Assembly: GCA_963656065.1 (NCBI GenBank)
Contig: CAVKGV010000007.1
Coordinates: 72,325 to 136,324 of the forward strand
Direction of reading: 5' to 3'
From: Hallerella sp963656065
GTDB lineage: Bacteria; Fibrobacterota; Fibrobacteria; Fibrobacterales; Fibrobacteraceae
Length of the DNA stretch: 64,000 nucleotides
The position numbers were made by a program, and so were the translations under genes. The notes under the pieces were generated by a model, which saw only the letters and a program-made list of their open reading frames with translations, was not told where the DNA came from and ran no database searches. Below are positions 62,327 to 64,000 of the stretch, in pieces; the stretch's first letter is position 1, and each line of letters opens with the position of its first letter.

Positions 62327-64000
62327 TTGCAGTTGTTTCCGCATAATGTAGATGGGAATCAGCGGCCATCAGATGTGAAACGCGGGTTGTGTCTTCGTTT
62401 AGTGGCAAGAACGAGGAATGTACACCAATACCAAAGTATTTCTCGAAGAACGCTTTCAGTTTGGCAATGATTCCCTGCTTCTTTTTCGCACGGCTGCCGC
62501 CGCCAAAGCGGGAAACCGGCGGCATGAGCTTATCAATCTCTGTTCCGGTTGTTTTCAGCGTACCATCGCGAAAAGCGTTGGAAACAAATTTTCGCGTTTC
62601 CTCGTCTTTGAGCTTCTCACCGCTGATGATTTCCGCAAGGTCGTTTTCTTCCTGCTCCAGCACAAATCTGCGCCAATCCGTCGTAACCTGTGTGTCCACA
62701 TTGACGGTACTGATAAAGGCTTCAATCAATTCCTTCTTGCTGCGGAGCTGGATGCTTGCATCAACTGCCTTGCGAATGGATGCCAGAATCTCCTTGTCCT
62801 CACAGTTACCGGCGTGATACTTTTCGACCAGCATCAGGATGTAGTCGATATTGATTTCTACCTGCTTAATCAGCTCAATCTCGAACTCAATATCGTCTAC
62901 GATATCTTCCTTCTCGCCATCCTTCTGCTTACGATATTTATCGTACAGATCAAGGTAAATGCTCTGATAATTCTGCAAGTCCCTTGCCGCAATGGAATCC
63001 ATTTCTTCAAACTGGTCGAAAGACGAGAGAATGTTTCTCATACTGAGGATGGAACCGAACAGCTTGATAAAATCCTTCTCCGCCTGCTCTCCGACAATCT
63101 GCGAATCAAGAGGATATTCACTCGCCAGCTTTTCCAGCAAATCGACATAACCGGGATAGTGCTGTCCCTTGGTGTCCTCGTAGCCGTTCCAGTAATCATT
63201 GAAGCTCTTTAGAAGCACAATTCCGCTTGCATTCTTATCGCCAAAGAGGGCGATTGCATCGTCTGTGGCTTTCTGCAAGTCACGGAAGCAGACGATATTG
63301 CCGTAGGTCTTGACCGAGTTGAGAATGCGGTTCGTGCGGGAATATGCCTGAATCAGTCCGTGCATCTTGAGATTCTTATCCACCCAGAGGGTGTTCAGCG
63401 TTGTCGCATCAAAGCCGGTGAGGAACATATTCACCACAATCAGCAAATCCACCTCGCGGTTCTTCACCCGCATGGACAAATCCTTGTAGTAATTCTGAAA
63501 CTTATCAGAGGATGTGTCGAAGTTGGTGTTGAATGCCGCATTGTAGTCGCCAATCGCACTTTCCAGAAAATCGCGAGAGGTCTTGTCCAGCGCATCGGTG
63601 TCGAAGCCTTCTTCCTGAAGCACATCTTCCGGGTCATCCTCGTTGGCGGCATAGCTGAAGATCGTGGCAATAGTAAACTGCCGGTGGTTCTCGGCAATCT
63701 GCCGCTTGAACTCCGTGTAATACTTCATCGCCATGGGAATGGAGCTGACCGCAAACATGGCGTTGAAGCCCGCCATGCGCTTGCCCTTGAGGGAATAGAA
63801 GCTGTTGCGCTTGGTTTTCTGGTCAAAGTGCTCCAGTGTGTATTTGACGATTTCCCGAATTCGCTCCGGTGCGCCCATGGCTCGCTCAATGTCGATGGCG
63901 GAAACATCCTTATCCTTGATATTCTCCTTTTCCTTGACCGTGTTTACATAGTCGATACGGAAGGGGAGAACATTGCCGTCATTGATAGCATCCACAATGG
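62319..64000 (-). CDS. hsdR: Type I restriction enzyme HsdR, C-terminal part (5' end outside window)
   Basis: About 560 residues of the C-terminal half; the gene runs off the right edge. FDQKTKRNSFYSLKGKRMAG, FLTGFDATTLNTLWVDKNL, LIQAYSRTNRILNSVKTYG and the C-terminal KLMPPVSRFGGG are typical of HsdR motor and C-domains. After the usual end (KLKAFFEKYFGIG) there are about 35 extra residues running into the phosphatase start, suggesting loss of the original stop. The nuclease domain is not in the window. Confidence 0.92.
   Translation of the reverse strand, partial: IVDAINDGNVLPFRIDYVNTVKEKENIKDKDVSAIDIERAMGAPERIREIVKYTLEHFDQKTKRNSFYSLKGKRMAGFNAMFAVSSIPMAMKYYTEFKRQIAENHRQFTIATIFSYAANEDDPEDVLQEEGFDTDALDKTSRDFLESAIGDYNAAFNTNFDTSSDKFQNYYKDLSMRVKNREVDLLIVVNMFLTGFDATTLNTLWVDKNLKMHGLIQAYSRTNRILNSVKTYGNIVCFRDLQKATDDAIALFGDKNASGIVLLKSFNDYWNGYEDTKGQHYPGYVDLLEKLASEYPLDSQIVGEQAEKDFIKLFGSILSMRNILSSFDQFEEMDSIAARDLQNYQSIYLDLYDKYRKQKDGEKEDIVDDIEFEIELIKQVEINIDYILMLVEKYHAGNCEDKEILASIRKAVDASIQLRSKKELIEAFISTVNVDTQVTTDWRRFVLEQEENDLAEIISGEKLKDEETRKFVSNAFRDGTLKTTGTEIDKLMPPVSRFGGGSRAKKKQGIIAKLKAFFEKYFGIGVHSSFLPLNEDTTRVSHLMAADSHLHYAETTAND

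Overview
The window reads as a 64 kb piece of a Fibrobacter-like chromosome (phylum Fibrobacterota, gut or rumen fibre degrader). Lineage signals are: a gene tail of the Fibrobacter paralogous FISUMP family (59566-60354); a TIGR02147-type regulator next to a lipoprotein gene (42258-44266); a GH16 glucanase whose domain order matches the naturally circularly permuted lichenase of Fibrobacter succinogenes (22757-23668); and a GH9 cellulase (30761-32443). All identifications come from reading the sequence; no database search was run.

Layout. 1-341 is intergenic repeat sequence. 342-2960 is an overlapping run of three lipoproteins and glutamate racemase. 3045-13612 carries an unknown protein, N-acetylglutamate synthase (argA-like), folE, gltB-gltD and a NifA-like sigma-54 activator: glutamate, arginine and nitrogen metabolism. 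13644-15675 (minus) holds a DUF1848 protein and a membrane/HIRAN-like protein flanked by two identical 20-bp palindromic sites. 15938-21368 (minus) is a metal-homeostasis block: a P1B ATPase with an SCA motif and a tiny membrane partner (resembling iron-storage ferrosome loci), a flavodoxin under a promoter bracketed by two operators, a ZIP transporter, and a NicO/DUF1007 pair. 21414-23668 is a glucanase-regulator operon. 23669-24269 is repeat-rich intergenic DNA. serS and an LptE-like lipoprotein follow.

26357-30764 is an AT-rich accessory island: a restriction-associated 'subunit M' protein, two AlbA_2/HATPase regulators with repetitive linkers, and a small apparently chimeric restriction-modification remnant. 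Its last gene overlaps the start of the GH9 cellulase. 32511-41981 carries a TIGR03960/TIGR03936 radical-SAM fusion, a 1151-residue protease/propeller/barrel envelope protein, a MutL lacking its endonuclease residues, and an unknown protein. 42028-42118 looks like a small structured RNA gene.

42258-47806 holds the regulator-lipoprotein pair, an exported protein, an FtsB-like protein, dprA and mazG (with overlapping start codons) and a small membrane protein. 47968-54994 is the translation operon rimP-nusA-infB-rbfA-truB-ribF. 54988-57626 is a second metal system: Zn/Cd-type ATPase, free HMA chaperone, a 26-bp operator and a divergent ArsR regulator. The right end has a YgiQ-like radical-SAM protein, the truncated FISUMP gene, metY, a low-molecular-weight phosphatase and the 3' part of a type I restriction hsdR cut by the window edge.

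Most genes sit in tight operons with 1-8 bp overlaps (ATGA, TAATG). Several genes have a -10-like TATATT only 6-7 bases before the start codon, suggesting leaderless mRNAs.
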